Notes: generated by a model from the sequence alone, not told the origin. A stretch of DNA of 64,000 bases from Clostridia bacterium (GCA_017621885.1 JAGASD010000006.1:1-64000), one strand, 5' to 3'; counted from the stretch's first letter, positions 9,195-19,897 are shown. A program made the numbers and translations.

Positions 9195-10850
9195 TCACCC
9201 TAATACATCAATCTCATAAAAATCACTTGGATATCTTCCGAACAGGTCTTTTGTACCACTTTGATTAACAACAAAAATTCTTTCACTTTTACTTAAAACC
9301 GCAACCTTAATTTTATCAATTGTGTTGCTTGTAAATTGACTTTTTGCTCTCCTGTAAAGCGGATGCTTAGCTTTAAAAGCCTCGGGAATCTGCAATGCCG
9401 ATGAGCAAGAAAGCAAATCACAATGGAGCTTTTCAATTAAAATATCTTTATCACATTTATCAAAGAAAAACTCATAGACCTTTAATGCGTAAGCGGACAA
9501 ATTCATTTTGTTGCCGTCGACGAAGTTACCGAAATCATAAAAAAGCTTAAAAGGTTCAAAACCGACTTCATCAATCAGATATTCAAGAGTCAACAAGAAC
9601 CTTCCGCTGTTATATAGCCTTTCAAGAGCGTCCTCGCACTTTTTGAGGGATTTTATTTCATTTTCGCTCAGCCAAGGTGTTTTTGTTACCTCATAGGGTG
9701 GTTCATCAGTATATTCACAAGGGTATTTTTCGCTTTCCTCACGCATATCCGCACCGTACAAGAGCTTTAAAAAGCCCATCTGAAGCATATGAGCTTTAAG
9801 AAAGTAACCGATATTAAAGCTTCTTTCAAAGCTTTTTAAATCCTCACCGGTAAGCCCTGCTATAAGATCAATATGTATATGCATATTGTTAAACGAAACA
9901 AGTCTTTTGATATTTTTGATAAGCTTTTCGGTATTCGTTTTTCTGTTTATAGTTTTCAGCGTTTCTTCATTAAAAGACTGCATACCGATTTCAAGCTGAA
10001 AAAGTCCTTTGGGTGCTTTTTCAAGCAAGCTGAAAGTATCTTCAATTAAAATATCACCGGCTATTTCAAAATGGAAGCAAACACCGTCAGGAATATTTAT
10101 TTTATGATTATCAATAATAAACGATATTATTTCATTTGCTCTGGTCGCATTTGCATTAAAGGTACGGTCAACAAATTTAACTGTCTTTGTGCCTGAATTT
10201 GCAAGCTTTATTATAGAATCTTTAACGTAATCAATATCAAAAAATCTTAGTGGTGAGCATCTGCCCGAAAGACAAAAAGCACATCTGTAAGGACATCCTC
10301 TGCTTGTTTCAAGATATGTAATTCTGCCGTTAAGATTTTCAAAGTATTTGCTTGAATAAGGGCACGGCGGTGTACCGTTGCATTCCTTTTCCGGAATTGA
10401 AGCAATCTCATTATTACTGCGGTAGCTAAGACCGTCAACATTTGAAAAATCTCCGTTTTCAAAAATTGTGTCAAGCAACAAAGGAAAGCTTTCTTCCCCC
10501 TCGCCGCTTAAAACAAAATCCACAAAAGTATAATTCTCAAGAACATTTTCTGCTCTGTAAGAAACCTCGGGACCGCCAAGGATTACAGGTACATTCAATC
10601 TGCTTTTTATTATTTTACAAAGCTCAAGAGTTTTCGTTATATTCCATATATAACAAGAAATACCGACTGCAAATGGCTTTTGTTCAATAATTTTTTCTGC
10701 AAATTCATTAACATCCTTATTTATGGTGCTTTCCATAACACAAGTTTCAAACTCATTAACGGAATATGCATCAACACCTGCCGCAAGGCACCAGGGCGAC
10801 AAGGATGCGTGAATATATTTTGAATTAAGACAAGCTATTACAATCTTCAT
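9195..10850 (-). CDS. B12-binding-domain radical SAM protein (DUF4080-type)
   Basis: The 551-residue cytosolic protein starts with a Rossmann-like, B12-binding-type domain (about 1-130; ILGGPEVSY at 90-98 and FVLSGEGEESF at 113-123). A radical SAM core follows, with TSRGCPYRCAFCLSG carrying C186, C190 and C193, the CX3CX2C ligands of the SAM-cleaving 4Fe-4S cluster. LEIGMQSFNEETLKTINR near 290 is typical of MiaB/HemN-like TIM barrels. The C-terminal 200 residues match what I recall of DUF4080 proteins. The substrate is unknown. The gene stands alone between a terminator and the divergent lipoprotein gene at 10971. Confidence 0.82.
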   Translation of the reverse strand: MKIVIACLNSKYIHASLSPWCLAAGVDAYSVNEFETCVMESTINKDVNEFAEKIIEQKPFAVGISCYIWNITKTLELCKIIKSRLNVPVILGGPEVSYRAENVLENYTFVDFVLSGEGEESFPLLLDTIFENGDFSNVDGLSYRSNNEIASIPEKECNGTPPCPYSSKYFENLNGRITYLETSRGCPYRCAFCLSGRCSPLRFFDIDYVKDSIIKLANSGTKTVKFVDRTFNANATRANEIISFIIDNHKINIPDGVCFHFEIAGDILIEDTFSLLEKAPKGLFQLEIGMQSFNEETLKTINRKTNTEKLIKNIKRLVSFNNMHIHIDLIAGLTGEDLKSFERSFNIGYFLKAHMLQMGFLKLLYGADMREESEKYPCEYTDEPPYEVTKTPWLSENEIKSLKKCEDALERLYNSGRFLLTLEYLIDEVGFEPFKLFYDFGNFVDGNKMNLSAYALKVYEFFFDKCDKDILIEKLHCDLLSCSSALQIPEAFKAKHPLYRRAKSQFTSNTIDKIKVAVLSKSERIFVVNQSGTKDLFGRYPSDFYEIDVLG

Positions 10851-10942
10851 GCTCTCCCCCCTTGAATTTTTTATATTTTAACACAAACATCGGTCAAATT
10901 AAACAATTATTTAAATAAATCTTTTAATTCAATTTTAATTAT

Positions 10943-10950
10943 GCTATACT
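10943..10950 (+). promoter_or_regulatory. Extended -10 promoter element of the 10971 lipoprotein gene
   Basis: TGCTATACT gives an extended -10 (TGnTATACT) about 20 nt upstream of the start codon. There is no clear -35, as is usual for extended -10 promoters. Confidence 0.5.
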
Positions 10951-10970
10951 CATATTAATGGAGTGATTAT

Positions 10971-12047
10971 ATGAAAAAATCATTATTTAAAATAATTATA
11001 TGTGTGCTTACACTTTGTCTCTTAACATCCTGCGATACATCAAAGGTTTTAAGAACAAAAGAGCTTTCAAGCAAATTAACGCAAACAACCGTTGTTACGG
11101 AGTCAAATATTCTTCAGCAGAAGGATTACGGGATTTTTTTCAACAATTTCAAAAGCTCCTTTACCGTACCCGGACTTTTTGAGGGTGTTATACCCCAGGG
11201 TATAGGCTACGATGAAACCAACAACGTTTTTCTTATTACAGGTTACTTTGAAGATGAAGCGCTACCATCTATGATTATGAGTGTTGACGCTACAAGCGGA
11301 AAGCTTAAAAGCTACCATACCTTAAAAAACACCGAAGGTAAAGATTTTTACGGTCACGTTGGCGGCATTGCCGTTTCTCAGAACACTGTTTATGTTGTAA
11401 ATTCAGGCGAATGCTACACAATGCCGTTAACCGACACAACAATCGGAGGTAACGCCCCTCTGCAGTTTAAAGGCAAGTTCAAATTAAATACACAAGGGTC
11501 TTTTGCCTGCATTCACAACAACATTTTGTGGGTTGGTGACTTCCTCCAAAGCGATGAAGAAGAAAGAGAAAAAATAACCAACATCACAACCCTGCCCACC
11601 GGCGAAACCTTCTACGCTTATTGCGAGGGCTATGTTTTGCTGGATGGTTTACCTTCTGTTGACAATATCAACAAAGAATCAACCGGCTATATTCCCGATT
11701 ATTTAATTGCAATACCTGAGCAGGTACAAGGACTTGCTTTTACCAAAACAGACAAGTTAATTTTCAGCACAAGCTACGGAAGAAAGAATAATTCATCTCT
11801 TTTGGTTTTTGAGGATGTGCTTACCACAGAAAAAATCGGCACAAAAGACATTGACGGAAAGCAGGTGGATTTATACGCTTGCAGCAACAATATGCTTGTA
11901 TCAACAATTGAAGCGCCGCCTATGTCGGAGGGTCTTACCGAAACACCGGACGGAATTTATTTATTATTTGAATCAGGTGCGGCAAAATACAGAAACGGCG
12001 GCGGTAAATACCCCGTTGATACTCTTTTCGTAACAACAATAGAATAA
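10971..12047 (+). CDS. Lipoprotein with probable beta-propeller fold, function unknown
   Basis: The 358-residue protein has a lipobox LLTSC (Cys21), so it should sit on the outer face of the membrane. The mature part is rich in short beta strands separated by turns (GIGYDETNNVFLITGYF, HVGGIAVSQNTVYVVNSG, NNILWVGDF, VQGLAFTKTDKLIFSTSYG, MSEGLTETPDGIYLLFESG). This resembles the repeating blades of secreted beta-propeller proteins. No catalytic motif is evident, and I do not recognise a named family. It is a single gene, convergent with addA, and shares the terminator at 12057. Confidence 0.75.
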   Translation: MKKSLFKIIICVLTLCLLTSCDTSKVLRTKELSSKLTQTTVVTESNILQQKDYGIFFNNFKSSFTVPGLFEGVIPQGIGYDETNNVFLITGYFEDEALPSMIMSVDATSGKLKSYHTLKNTEGKDFYGHVGGIAVSQNTVYVVNSGECYTMPLTDTTIGGNAPLQFKGKFKLNTQGSFACIHNNILWVGDFLQSDEEEREKITNITTLPTGETFYAYCEGYVLLDGLPSVDNINKESTGYIPDYLIAIPEQVQGLAFTKTDKLIFSTSYGRKNNSSLLVFEDVLTTEKIGTKDIDGKQVDLYACSNNMLVSTIEAPPMSEGLTETPDGIYLLFESGAAKYRNGGGKYPVDTLFVTTIE

Positions 12048-12056
12048 AAAAGGATA

Positions 12057-12084
12057 ACTCCCGCGGTCAATTGACTGCGGGAAT
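12057..12084. terminator. Bidirectional terminator between the lipoprotein gene and addA
   Basis: CCCGCGGTC / GACTGCGGG forms a 9-bp stem with one G-T pair between the two convergent stops. It is followed by a T-run on plus and by TT-rich sequence on minus. Confidence 0.7.
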
Positions 12085-12090
12085 TATTTT

Positions 12091-15000
12091 TTAAAGGCTT
12101 ATAAACTTTTTCAATTTGAATGAGTATATATATTTTTCACTGACATCTATGCCCTCACAAAGTTTTAATGCCTCTGTATAAATTGCTATCTGCGGACCGT
12201 AAATCTCCTTGAAAACATTTTCATCAGTAATATTATCACTTTTGTAATCGATAATAATACCTTTTCCGTTTTCAATAAAAGCACAGTCAAATTTACCTTG
12301 AACAACAATGCTTTCGTTGCTTATATTCTCGTTAATTTCTCTGTAAATATCCCCTGATTTTTTGAAATATGAAAACTCGTACTCTTTATAAACCTTCTCT
12401 GCACGAAGCAATCGCTGACCTACAGAGGAATTAAAAAAGCATTTAATTGCATCAGCATCAAGAACGCTGATTTCATCCTCCGTCATTCCGCAATCCTTCA
12501 AAAGCCTTTGTTTTTCTGATTCAATATCTCTACAGGCATTTTTAAAATCGCACAACTCAAGGAATTTATGAATTGCCGTGCCCCTGTCAGCGGCACTGAA
12601 GCCTTCAGAAATAAAATGGGGTTTACTTTTAGCAAAATATTCCTTAGTTGCCCTTGTTTTCTCGGTTGATGATGCAGTTATTTTTGCAAGAATGCCTGAA
12701 CAATCGTAACTGTATTTATAATTTATACGCTCATTAATTGTATTTAGCAATGCCTCATCAACCGGCGCAGAAATCTCAGCAACATCATCAACAGCTTCAT
12801 CATCGGTTTCATCATATTCAATAAAGGCAGTATCAACATTAAAGCCACATTCTTTAAAATCAATGCCTTTATACGGTGAAATATCCCTTACAATGCCGCA
12901 ATCCTCGTGCGATGCGAAACAAGAAAGAACCCATTCACACATACTGCCCGACCTGTAAACTGCGTATGGATGAATTCTGCCTTCACCGTTCAAAGAAAGC
13001 AGATTATTCAAACCGATACGTTTACCGCAGGCCTTCCCGTTAATCGTACAAATAAACGTCAGATGCTCTTTTGCCCTTGTCATTGCAACGTAAAGCACCC
13101 TCAACTCCTCCGAAGCACTTGAAAACAAAATTGATTTTTCGGTTGCAACAGATGAAAGAGTATGATATCTTGTGAACCTCTCATCATCACGGATTTTCAA
13201 GCCGATAGCAGTTTCTCTTGACAGAGTAAGCGAATTATAACTATCCTGCTTATTGAAGCCTTTTGAAAGATCGGCAATTATAACGTAAGGAAATTCAAGT
13301 CCCTTGCTTTTATGTATTGACATAAACTGAACACCATCAGACATACCGTCGACACCGCTGCTGCGTAAAGCCTCGTTATCAGCCATATTGTCGATATAGC
13401 GAACGAACGCACCAAGTCCTTGTTTTCCGTTATCGGTGAATTTTTCTGAAATGTTTACGAAGGTGCGAATGTTCGAAGCTCTTTGAGCACCGTCACTTAC
13501 TGCAAGATAAATATCGGAAATTGCCGTATCATCAACAATAAATCTTACAAATTCATCAATAGGCAGTGATGCGGATATATTTCTGTAAACTCTGAGCTTT
13601 TCAAGAAAGCCCTTTGCTTTTATTGAGCTTTCGGCAAATCTTTCAAGGCAGACGTAAAAATCGGCATATCTGTCAATCATTCGTATTTCTGCCAATTCAT
13701 CGGCTGTAAATCCGAAAAGCGGCGATTGTAAAACTGCAATCAGCGGAATATCCTCCAACGGGTTGTTGATTACTTTAATTAAAGAAATGAGCAACTGAAT
13801 CTCTTTTGATTTACTAATATCACAATCAAGAACAGCCGATGTAGGTATCCCCTTTTCTTTTATTGCATCTGTGTAAACATCAATTTTATTTTTTGTGCTT
13901 CTCAAAAGAACACAAAAATCAGAGGGACGCACCGCTCTTTCTCCATCACGTGTTGTAATGGTTACTTTTGAATTCAAAACACGTTCAATGTAATCGGCAA
14001 TCGTCTGTGCTTCAAGCTTCACAGCCTCTGCTGCTGATTGGGACTGTGCATCAATACAAATAATTTCTGCATCGGGGGTATTTTTTTCGGGATAATAATC
14101 TGCACCGAAAGAAAGCTTTTCCCGCTCGTTATAATCTATTTCACCCACGGTTTCACTCATAAGCCTTGAAAACACGAAGTTAACCGCTTCATCAATACCT
14201 TCCCTGCTTCTGAAATTCTTATCAAGTGTAATCTGAGAAGGCTTTTTCGAGCCGTCGTAATCACTGAGACTGCGTCTTAATTCCATGAAAAGCTCAGGAC
14301 TTGCAAGACGGAAACGATAAATACTCTGTTTAACGTCACCCACACAGTACAAATTACGGCATTCATCGGATAATGCAGTGAATATCATATTCTGTGCCTC
14401 GTTAGTATCCTGATATTCATCAATGAGTATCTCTTTATACTTAGAACGCAACTCCTCTGCAAGAGGCGTTAATGACCATTTATCATCATCAAACCTTACA
14501 AGCAAATCTATACACTTATGCAGAACATCATCAAAAGCGTAAGTGTTGTTTTCCTTCTTAATTGCATCAAGACAATCACCGAGTCTTTTGACTGCTTCGC
14601 AAAGCTTTTTCACAACCGGATAAAGCTTTTTGCAATCTTCTTTGTGCTCCTCAGTTGTGGGTAACGTTCTTTTCAAAAGACCTTCAACATCTTTTTCAAG
14701 CTCCGAAAAAACTTCTTTTGCGATTTCTTTTACATTCTCGTCTACCTTTGTATTTCTTGCAGGAAATTTAACAACAAGACCCTCTCTGATAAGACTCACG
14801 CAAGCATCCCAGTTTTTGTTTTCAGCAGAGGTTTTCAAAGCAACAAGATTTTCTGCCGAACCCGTGAATCTTTTGAAATAATCTTCCTTGAAATTCCCTG
14901 CTTCCTCCATTAAACGCACACATTTGTTAAGTCTCTTAACATAAAAATCACAAAACAAAATTAAATATTTATAAATAATGTCTGCCCACGCCGTTTCATT

Positions 15001-15618
15001 GGGGATTCTATTCTCATCAAAAGAATCACAAACATTTTTCAGCCAAAATTCGGGACAAGGATACGAACGCGAGTATTTATAAAGACTTTTTATTACATTT
15101 CCTAAAAGCTTATCATCACGCTCATTAAGAAACATCGTTGTAAGACTTCTGAAAGCATCATCATTTTCTTCATACAAATCTTCTATAACCTGAGTTAACG
15201 CATCATTCACCATCTGCTCTGCATCTTTTTCATCAAGGAGCCTGAAATCGACACCTACACCTGCTGCAGAAAAGTTTTCGCGAACAATTTTAGAGCAGAA
15301 CGAGTCAATTGTGCAAATATCTGCTGCAGGCAATAGAACCATTTGCCGTCTCAGGTATTCGGAACGCTCACCGCTTTCGTTCACCTCGGCTTTAAGAGCG
15401 TCAAAAATTCTGTCACGCATTTCAGTTGCGGCGGCACGGGTGAAGGTAACAACAAGAATTTCCGAAACACTGCAGGGGTTATCGGTATCAGACAGTATGT
15501 TTTTAACTCTTTCTGTCAAAACGGTCGTTTTTCCCGATCCCGCGGCAGCAGAAACAAGAACCTGCATACCTCTGGCTTCCACGGCTTTAAGCTGGTTTTC
15601 TGTCCACTTTTTACTCAT
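12091..15618 (-). CDS. addA: AddAB helicase-nuclease subunit A
   Basis: The 1175-residue protein is full length for AddA (about 1200). It has a Q-motif TENQLKAVE (6-14), Walker A AAAGSGKT with K30, the UvrD-type motif ILIDEYQDTN, VGDVKQSIYRFR, and VQFMSIHKSKGLEFPYV. The C-terminal nuclease domain has GIIIDYKSDN. With AddB it processes double-strand breaks for RecA loading, acting until it meets a Chi-like site, as RecBCD does in enterics. The start overlaps the end of addB by 8 nt, so the pair is translationally coupled. The upstream frame inside addB supplies its ribosome site. Confidence 0.95.
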   Translation of the reverse strand: MSKKWTENQLKAVEARGMQVLVSAAAGSGKTTVLTERVKNILSDTDNPCSVSEILVVTFTRAAATEMRDRIFDALKAEVNESGERSEYLRRQMVLLPAADICTIDSFCSKIVRENFSAAGVGVDFRLLDEKDAEQMVNDALTQVIEDLYEENDDAFRSLTTMFLNERDDKLLGNVIKSLYKYSRSYPCPEFWLKNVCDSFDENRIPNETAWADIIYKYLILFCDFYVKRLNKCVRLMEEAGNFKEDYFKRFTGSAENLVALKTSAENKNWDACVSLIREGLVVKFPARNTKVDENVKEIAKEVFSELEKDVEGLLKRTLPTTEEHKEDCKKLYPVVKKLCEAVKRLGDCLDAIKKENNTYAFDDVLHKCIDLLVRFDDDKWSLTPLAEELRSKYKEILIDEYQDTNEAQNMIFTALSDECRNLYCVGDVKQSIYRFRLASPELFMELRRSLSDYDGSKKPSQITLDKNFRSREGIDEAVNFVFSRLMSETVGEIDYNEREKLSFGADYYPEKNTPDAEIICIDAQSQSAAEAVKLEAQTIADYIERVLNSKVTITTRDGERAVRPSDFCVLLRSTKNKIDVYTDAIKEKGIPTSAVLDCDISKSKEIQLLISLIKVINNPLEDIPLIAVLQSPLFGFTADELAEIRMIDRYADFYVCLERFAESSIKAKGFLEKLRVYRNISASLPIDEFVRFIVDDTAISDIYLAVSDGAQRASNIRTFVNISEKFTDNGKQGLGAFVRYIDNMADNEALRSSGVDGMSDGVQFMSIHKSKGLEFPYVIIADLSKGFNKQDSYNSLTLSRETAIGLKIRDDERFTRYHTLSSVATEKSILFSSASEELRVLYVAMTRAKEHLTFICTINGKACGKRIGLNNLLSLNGEGRIHPYAVYRSGSMCEWVLSCFASHEDCGIVRDISPYKGIDFKECGFNVDTAFIEYDETDDEAVDDVAEISAPVDEALLNTINERINYKYSYDCSGILAKITASSTEKTRATKEYFAKSKPHFISEGFSAADRGTAIHKFLELCDFKNACRDIESEKQRLLKDCGMTEDEISVLDADAIKCFFNSSVGQRLLRAEKVYKEYEFSYFKKSGDIYREINENISNESIVVQGKFDCAFIENGKGIIIDYKSDNITDENVFKEIYGPQIAIYTEALKLCEGIDVSEKYIYSFKLKKFISL

Positions 15619-18600
15619 TGTTACTCACCTCCAGCATTCTGATTGCATCACCGTGAGATAGGTTTGTTATTTCATTAACTTCATCGCCTTGCTCATATCC
15701 GCATACAGACAGATACGAACAGTATTTACACATTTTACCCTCACCGTTGATACCGCAAGGAACGGGAGCAATTCTGCCCTTGTGCAGACATTCACCCATA
15801 TTAATAATTTTCTCATCAATAACTCCGGAAAGATTACGAAAATTCTGCAAGCTGTAAAAAGAGCCGCGGGACGAACCGTCTTTTTTATAGCCGACAGGGA
15901 AATAATCGGGTATTTCTTCAACACCCATTCCGTTGAAAACAACAGGGCTGTCAAGTACCATTCCGGAAAGCTTACCGCTTACTCGTTTTTGAGCCGCAAC
16001 GTTTTCAGGTGACGGCGAGCGCTTATCAAGATAATTTGAAACACCGATTCTTGAAGGAAGATAAAGAACACCTGCAGGTATAATATCACCGTAATAATTC
16101 TTTCCGTTCTTTTCAAGAGCCATAAGATACAAAACCATCTGTATATTCAGTCCGTCAAAAAGTTCAGAAAGCTTAAACTCTTTTTTACCGGTCTTGTAGT
16201 CAACAATTCTGACATATTTAATGCCGTCCTTTTCCAGTAAATCGACTCTGTCAACGGACCCTGTAACCTTAACAGAGCCGTCATCCAGAGGCAGCTCATA
16301 GGCAGGCACATCATCACCGCCGATACGTAATTCAAAATCCGTCGGTTCAAATTCACCCACATTAAATTCAGCCTTCAAGCGCTCGATAATCGCCATTGAA
16401 ATATCAAGAAGTCTGTTAAACAGGAACATAAATCTTTTTGTTTTTTGTACCTCGCCCCCCATTTTTTCTTTAAGATACCGTGACAGAATGTCAGTAATCG
16501 TTTCTTTAATTTCTTCATCGGGAGCATTAACAAAAGTTGCTTTAGGATACTTTTTCAGGATTGTTTCCATTACGAGATGAACAATTGTACCGCTCTGCGC
16601 AGGGTCAAGCTCTGCAACGCGCAAGGGTTCAGCCTTCAGACCATATCTCATAAAATATGCAAAGGGGCAATTATAAAAGCTTTCGACCTTACTTGCAGAA
16701 AGATAAATATTTTCACCAAAAAGTGATTTCGAAACATCAGCATCCTCAAACCCGATTTTTTCATTACCCGATACTCTGTACATTGCACTGAGCTTACCGC
16801 GATAGTTTTCAACGTTTGAAAAATATTGTAAAAGTGTTGATTTCACGGAAGAGTTTTCATTAAAGGCTTTGGCAAGCAACGTAAAGGCTGTGTTTTCACT
16901 CTCAATAAAATCAATAGGGTTGCATTCATTAAAACGTATAAAATCAATATCCTTTATTGATTTCAAGGCGGTTTCCGCAATCTCGGATTTAACTGCTTTT
17001 GCACCCTCTGCATTGGTGGTTTTATACGTAAGATAAAGCTTTTCCGATGCTGCTGTAACCGCACAGTAAGCAATAAAACGTTCTTCTTCAACCGTATCTT
17101 CAAACGGCGGACGAATTTCAAGACCTAACGAGGTCAGCAAAACTCTGTCAGAATCTGTAAGAATACCGCTTTTAACGGAAACAAGAGGAAATTCATCTTT
17201 ATTGACACCGACAAGGAAAACAACCTTCAATTGCTCAGTTCTTATTCTGTCAGCACTGCCCACTTTAACCTCATCAAGACCTTGGGGAATCTCCCCCACA
17301 TCGCCACTCTCGATTAAAACCTGCGCAAGCTGACTGTAACGGGAAAGAGGAATAAACTTTTCTTCACCGAAAAGCGCCATTGTGTCAAGCATATTCATAA
17401 GAATATCCCAACACACACCTTGCCTTTGGGCTTCAACCGGAAAGCCCTCGTCATACAATTCGGTATATAAATCAAAAAGCTTTTCGGGAATTTTTTGTGC
17501 AACAAGGAAATTGTATATATTCTCTGTAACGGATTTAGCATCCTTTTCGGAGCAATCCTTCTTCAGCTGTAGTAACGGCAAAATTGCTTTTTTACGGATA
17601 TTATTAAGAATTTCAAGTCTCTTCAAAGCTTTTTCATCAATATCATAACCGAATCCGTCAGGATGCATTGTAAAATCTTCTGTCCATCTTTTTCCGCTTA
17701 TTCCCCAGATAAGTGCATACTTTTCAAGCATTGAAACATCAGTTACAGAAATATCGGAAAAGCCGGTTTTAAGATAATTAAATACATTCTCTGAAGTAAA
17801 GCCTGCGCTGATACAAGAAAGTACGGATTTTAGATAAATAAAAAGCGGTTCAAAAGACAAGGGTCTTCTGTTATCATCAAACACCGGAACATCAAGACGC
17901 TTCAATTCCTCAATCAATTTGTTTTTATACGTTCCGTTTGTACGCTCAATTACTGCAATATCACGGCATCTGTATTCGCCTGAACGAATAAGCTTTTTAA
18001 TCTGAACGGCAACATACTTACACTCGCTGTCAACGTCATTACACTCGGCAACAACAACGCTTCCGTCAGACGCAACAGCTTCCTCAACATCGGAAAAGAG
18101 ACATTTTTCAATTTTCAGAATATTACCCGAAAAGGTGTTTTCGCTTTGTTCACAAGGAATTTCGATAACTGTAACGTTGTGCTCCGAAGCAACCGACCTT
18201 ATCCTGTGCTCAAATTCTTTAATAAATTTAAATGGTGAATTTTTCTTCAAATTAACGTCCGCACAAAGGGTAATATATACATTATCAGCCTGAGAAAGAA
18301 TAACGTTCAAGCACTCGTATTCCTGCTTTGAAAAATCTCTGAAGCCGTCAATAAACACGGTTTTATTCCTGAACAAGCCCTTTTCACCGGCTATTACGCT
18401 GAGTAAATGAACGCTGTCGGTATCATCAAAGTAGCTTTTTTCTACAAGAGCATTGTAAGCATCATTGATTAAGCCTATTTCGGAAAATTTAGTTTTAAGA
18501 TAACCATCTTTAACGAGCTTCAATTTTTCTTCAATAGCTTCACTGTCAATACAACAATATTTAAGCTCTTTGCAAAAATCCACCAAAGGAGTTAAAGCCG

Positions 18601-18943
18601 TTACGGTTGGTTTTACATTTGAAAAAACACTTAATCTTCCGTCGAGCTGAAGAAGAGCTTCGCTCATCAAAAGATTTCTTGCACCTGCATCAGGCATTTT
18701 TTTCGTGAAATACGGAGTGTTTTTGACAGTATCCAACGCAAGACGTGTAAAACTGAAAACATCAATATTTCTGAGGCTTGCAGGACCGAGAAATGAAAGC
18801 ATCGCTCTTTCAGTGTCAAAAGAAAACTGCTCAGGAACAATCAAAAGAGGTCTGCTGCTTTCATTATTTAAAGTTTCTTGAATTTTTTGGCGAAGCAGCC
18901 TTGTTTTACCGCTGCCTGCACGTCCCTTAACTAAATAAAGCAT
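15611..18943 (-). CDS. addB: AddAB helicase-nuclease subunit B
   Basis: This subunit is 1110 residues from ATG 18943, which is chosen because AAGGAGGT sits 6 nt upstream and the protein then opens MLYLVKGRAGSGKT, with Walker A K13. A longer open frame adds 9 codons without a ribosome site. The C-terminal half holds the nuclease motif VRIVDYKTGKKEF and the 4Fe-4S ligands, one Cys in VESFYNCPFAY and three in CKYCSYLSVC near the end. AddB scans for Chi and cuts one strand. It is first in the addBA operon. Confidence 0.94.
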   Translation of the reverse strand: MLYLVKGRAGSGKTRLLRQKIQETLNNESSRPLLIVPEQFSFDTERAMLSFLGPASLRNIDVFSFTRLALDTVKNTPYFTKKMPDAGARNLLMSEALLQLDGRLSVFSNVKPTVTALTPLVDFCKELKYCCIDSEAIEEKLKLVKDGYLKTKFSEIGLINDAYNALVEKSYFDDTDSVHLLSVIAGEKGLFRNKTVFIDGFRDFSKQEYECLNVILSQADNVYITLCADVNLKKNSPFKFIKEFEHRIRSVASEHNVTVIEIPCEQSENTFSGNILKIEKCLFSDVEEAVASDGSVVVAECNDVDSECKYVAVQIKKLIRSGEYRCRDIAVIERTNGTYKNKLIEELKRLDVPVFDDNRRPLSFEPLFIYLKSVLSCISAGFTSENVFNYLKTGFSDISVTDVSMLEKYALIWGISGKRWTEDFTMHPDGFGYDIDEKALKRLEILNNIRKKAILPLLQLKKDCSEKDAKSVTENIYNFLVAQKIPEKLFDLYTELYDEGFPVEAQRQGVCWDILMNMLDTMALFGEEKFIPLSRYSQLAQVLIESGDVGEIPQGLDEVKVGSADRIRTEQLKVVFLVGVNKDEFPLVSVKSGILTDSDRVLLTSLGLEIRPPFEDTVEEERFIAYCAVTAASEKLYLTYKTTNAEGAKAVKSEIAETALKSIKDIDFIRFNECNPIDFIESENTAFTLLAKAFNENSSVKSTLLQYFSNVENYRGKLSAMYRVSGNEKIGFEDADVSKSLFGENIYLSASKVESFYNCPFAYFMRYGLKAEPLRVAELDPAQSGTIVHLVMETILKKYPKATFVNAPDEEIKETITDILSRYLKEKMGGEVQKTKRFMFLFNRLLDISMAIIERLKAEFNVGEFEPTDFELRIGGDDVPAYELPLDDGSVKVTGSVDRVDLLEKDGIKYVRIVDYKTGKKEFKLSELFDGLNIQMVLYLMALEKNGKNYYGDIIPAGVLYLPSRIGVSNYLDKRSPSPENVAAQKRVSGKLSGMVLDSPVVFNGMGVEEIPDYFPVGYKKDGSSRGSFYSLQNFRNLSGVIDEKIINMGECLHKGRIAPVPCGINGEGKMCKYCSYLSVCGYEQGDEVNEITNLSHGDAIRMLEVSNNE

Positions 18944-19118
18944 ATTGTACCTCCTTAGATTTATAAACATATAATATCACATTATTATTGAAAATTAAAT
19001 ACAAAAAAAGATTTTTGGTGAACCTGAAAACGTACAATAAAAGGTAAAAATTCTTTTGAATAAGAAATTTCTGTTGCGTTAATACTATTAACAGAAATTT
19101 AGTGAAAGGAGAATGTTT

Positions 19119-19349
19119 ATGTTAGACAGAATCGCTTTGATACTTGTAACAATAGGTGCGCTTAACTGGGGAAGCATCGGTCTTTTTAAATTTGACCTTG
19201 TTGCCTGGTTATTCGGCGGTCAGGCAGCAATTATATCACGTATTGTTTACGTTGTTATTGCTCTTGCAGGTATATGGTGCATTTCACTTCTTTTCAGAGA
19301 AAACGAAATGGTCGGTACTGTTGCAGCTGCCGATGACAGAATTGAATAA
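19119..19349 (+). CDS. DUF378 small membrane protein
   Basis: A 76-residue protein with two transmembrane segments and the signature LNWGSIGLFKFDLVAWLFG typical of DUF378 (YuzA-like). Function is unknown. The start is set at ATG 19119, 7 nt after AGGAG. The in-frame ATG at 19113 would leave only 1 nt of spacing. The single gene is followed by a strong hairpin shared with greA. Confidence 0.85.
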   Translation: MLDRIALILVTIGALNWGSIGLFKFDLVAWLFGGQAAIISRIVYVVIALAGIWCISLLFRENEMVGTVAAADDRIE

Positions 19350-19352
19350 AAG

Positions 19353-19395
19353 AACAAGCACCTGTTTGCCGAAGAATGGCTTACAGGTGCTTGTT
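19353..19395. terminator. Bidirectional terminator between the DUF378 gene and greA
   Basis: A 13-bp perfect stem AACAAGCACCTGT / ACAGGTGCTTGTT with a 17-nt loop and a run of six T on plus. Confidence 0.8.
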
Positions 19396-19411
19396 TTTTG
19401 CACATTGTTAA

Positions 19412-19897
19412 TTAAACCTTTGCGTTTTCAAGAGCAACAACCTTGTATGTTACTACTCCGCGGGGTGTTTCAACCTCAACCTTATCGCCAACCTTATGGC
19501 CGATAAGAGCCTTGCCAACGGGTGACTCGTCAGAAATTTTACCTTCTCTGGGGTTTGCCTGAGCAAAGCCCGTAATTGTGAATACCTGCTCTGCCGAACC
19601 CCTTGCAGTGTTTTTAATTGTAACAATAGAACCAAGGTGAACAACTTCTGAATTGACTGTTTCTTCATCAATAATTGTAGCTCTTGAAAGCATTGCTTCA
19701 ATATCGTTGATTTCTGCTTCAAGCTTTGCCTGCTCTGATTTAGCCTCATCATATTCGCTGTTTTCGGAAAGGTCGCCGAAAGAACGTGCTACCTTGAGTT
19801 TTTCAGCAATATCAGAACGACCCTCAGATTTGAGAACACGAAGTTTCTCTTTAAGTTCATCATAACCTTCCTGGGTTAAAACAATATCGTGTGCCAT
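19412..19897 (-). CDS. greA: Transcription elongation factor GreA
   Basis: The 161 residues are the standard length. An N-terminal coiled coil carries the acidic tip FGDLSENSEYDEAK (about 40-53), which enters the RNA polymerase secondary channel and stimulates cleavage of backtracked RNA. A C-terminal FKBP-like domain has DESPVGKALIGHKVGD. It is a single gene with its own consensus promoter at 19950-19978. Confidence 0.95.
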   Translation of the reverse strand: MAHDIVLTQEGYDELKEKLRVLKSEGRSDIAEKLKVARSFGDLSENSEYDEAKSEQAKLEAEINDIEAMLSRATIIDEETVNSEVVHLGSIVTIKNTARGSAEQVFTITGFAQANPREGKISDESPVGKALIGHKVGDKVEVETPRGVVTYKVVALENAKV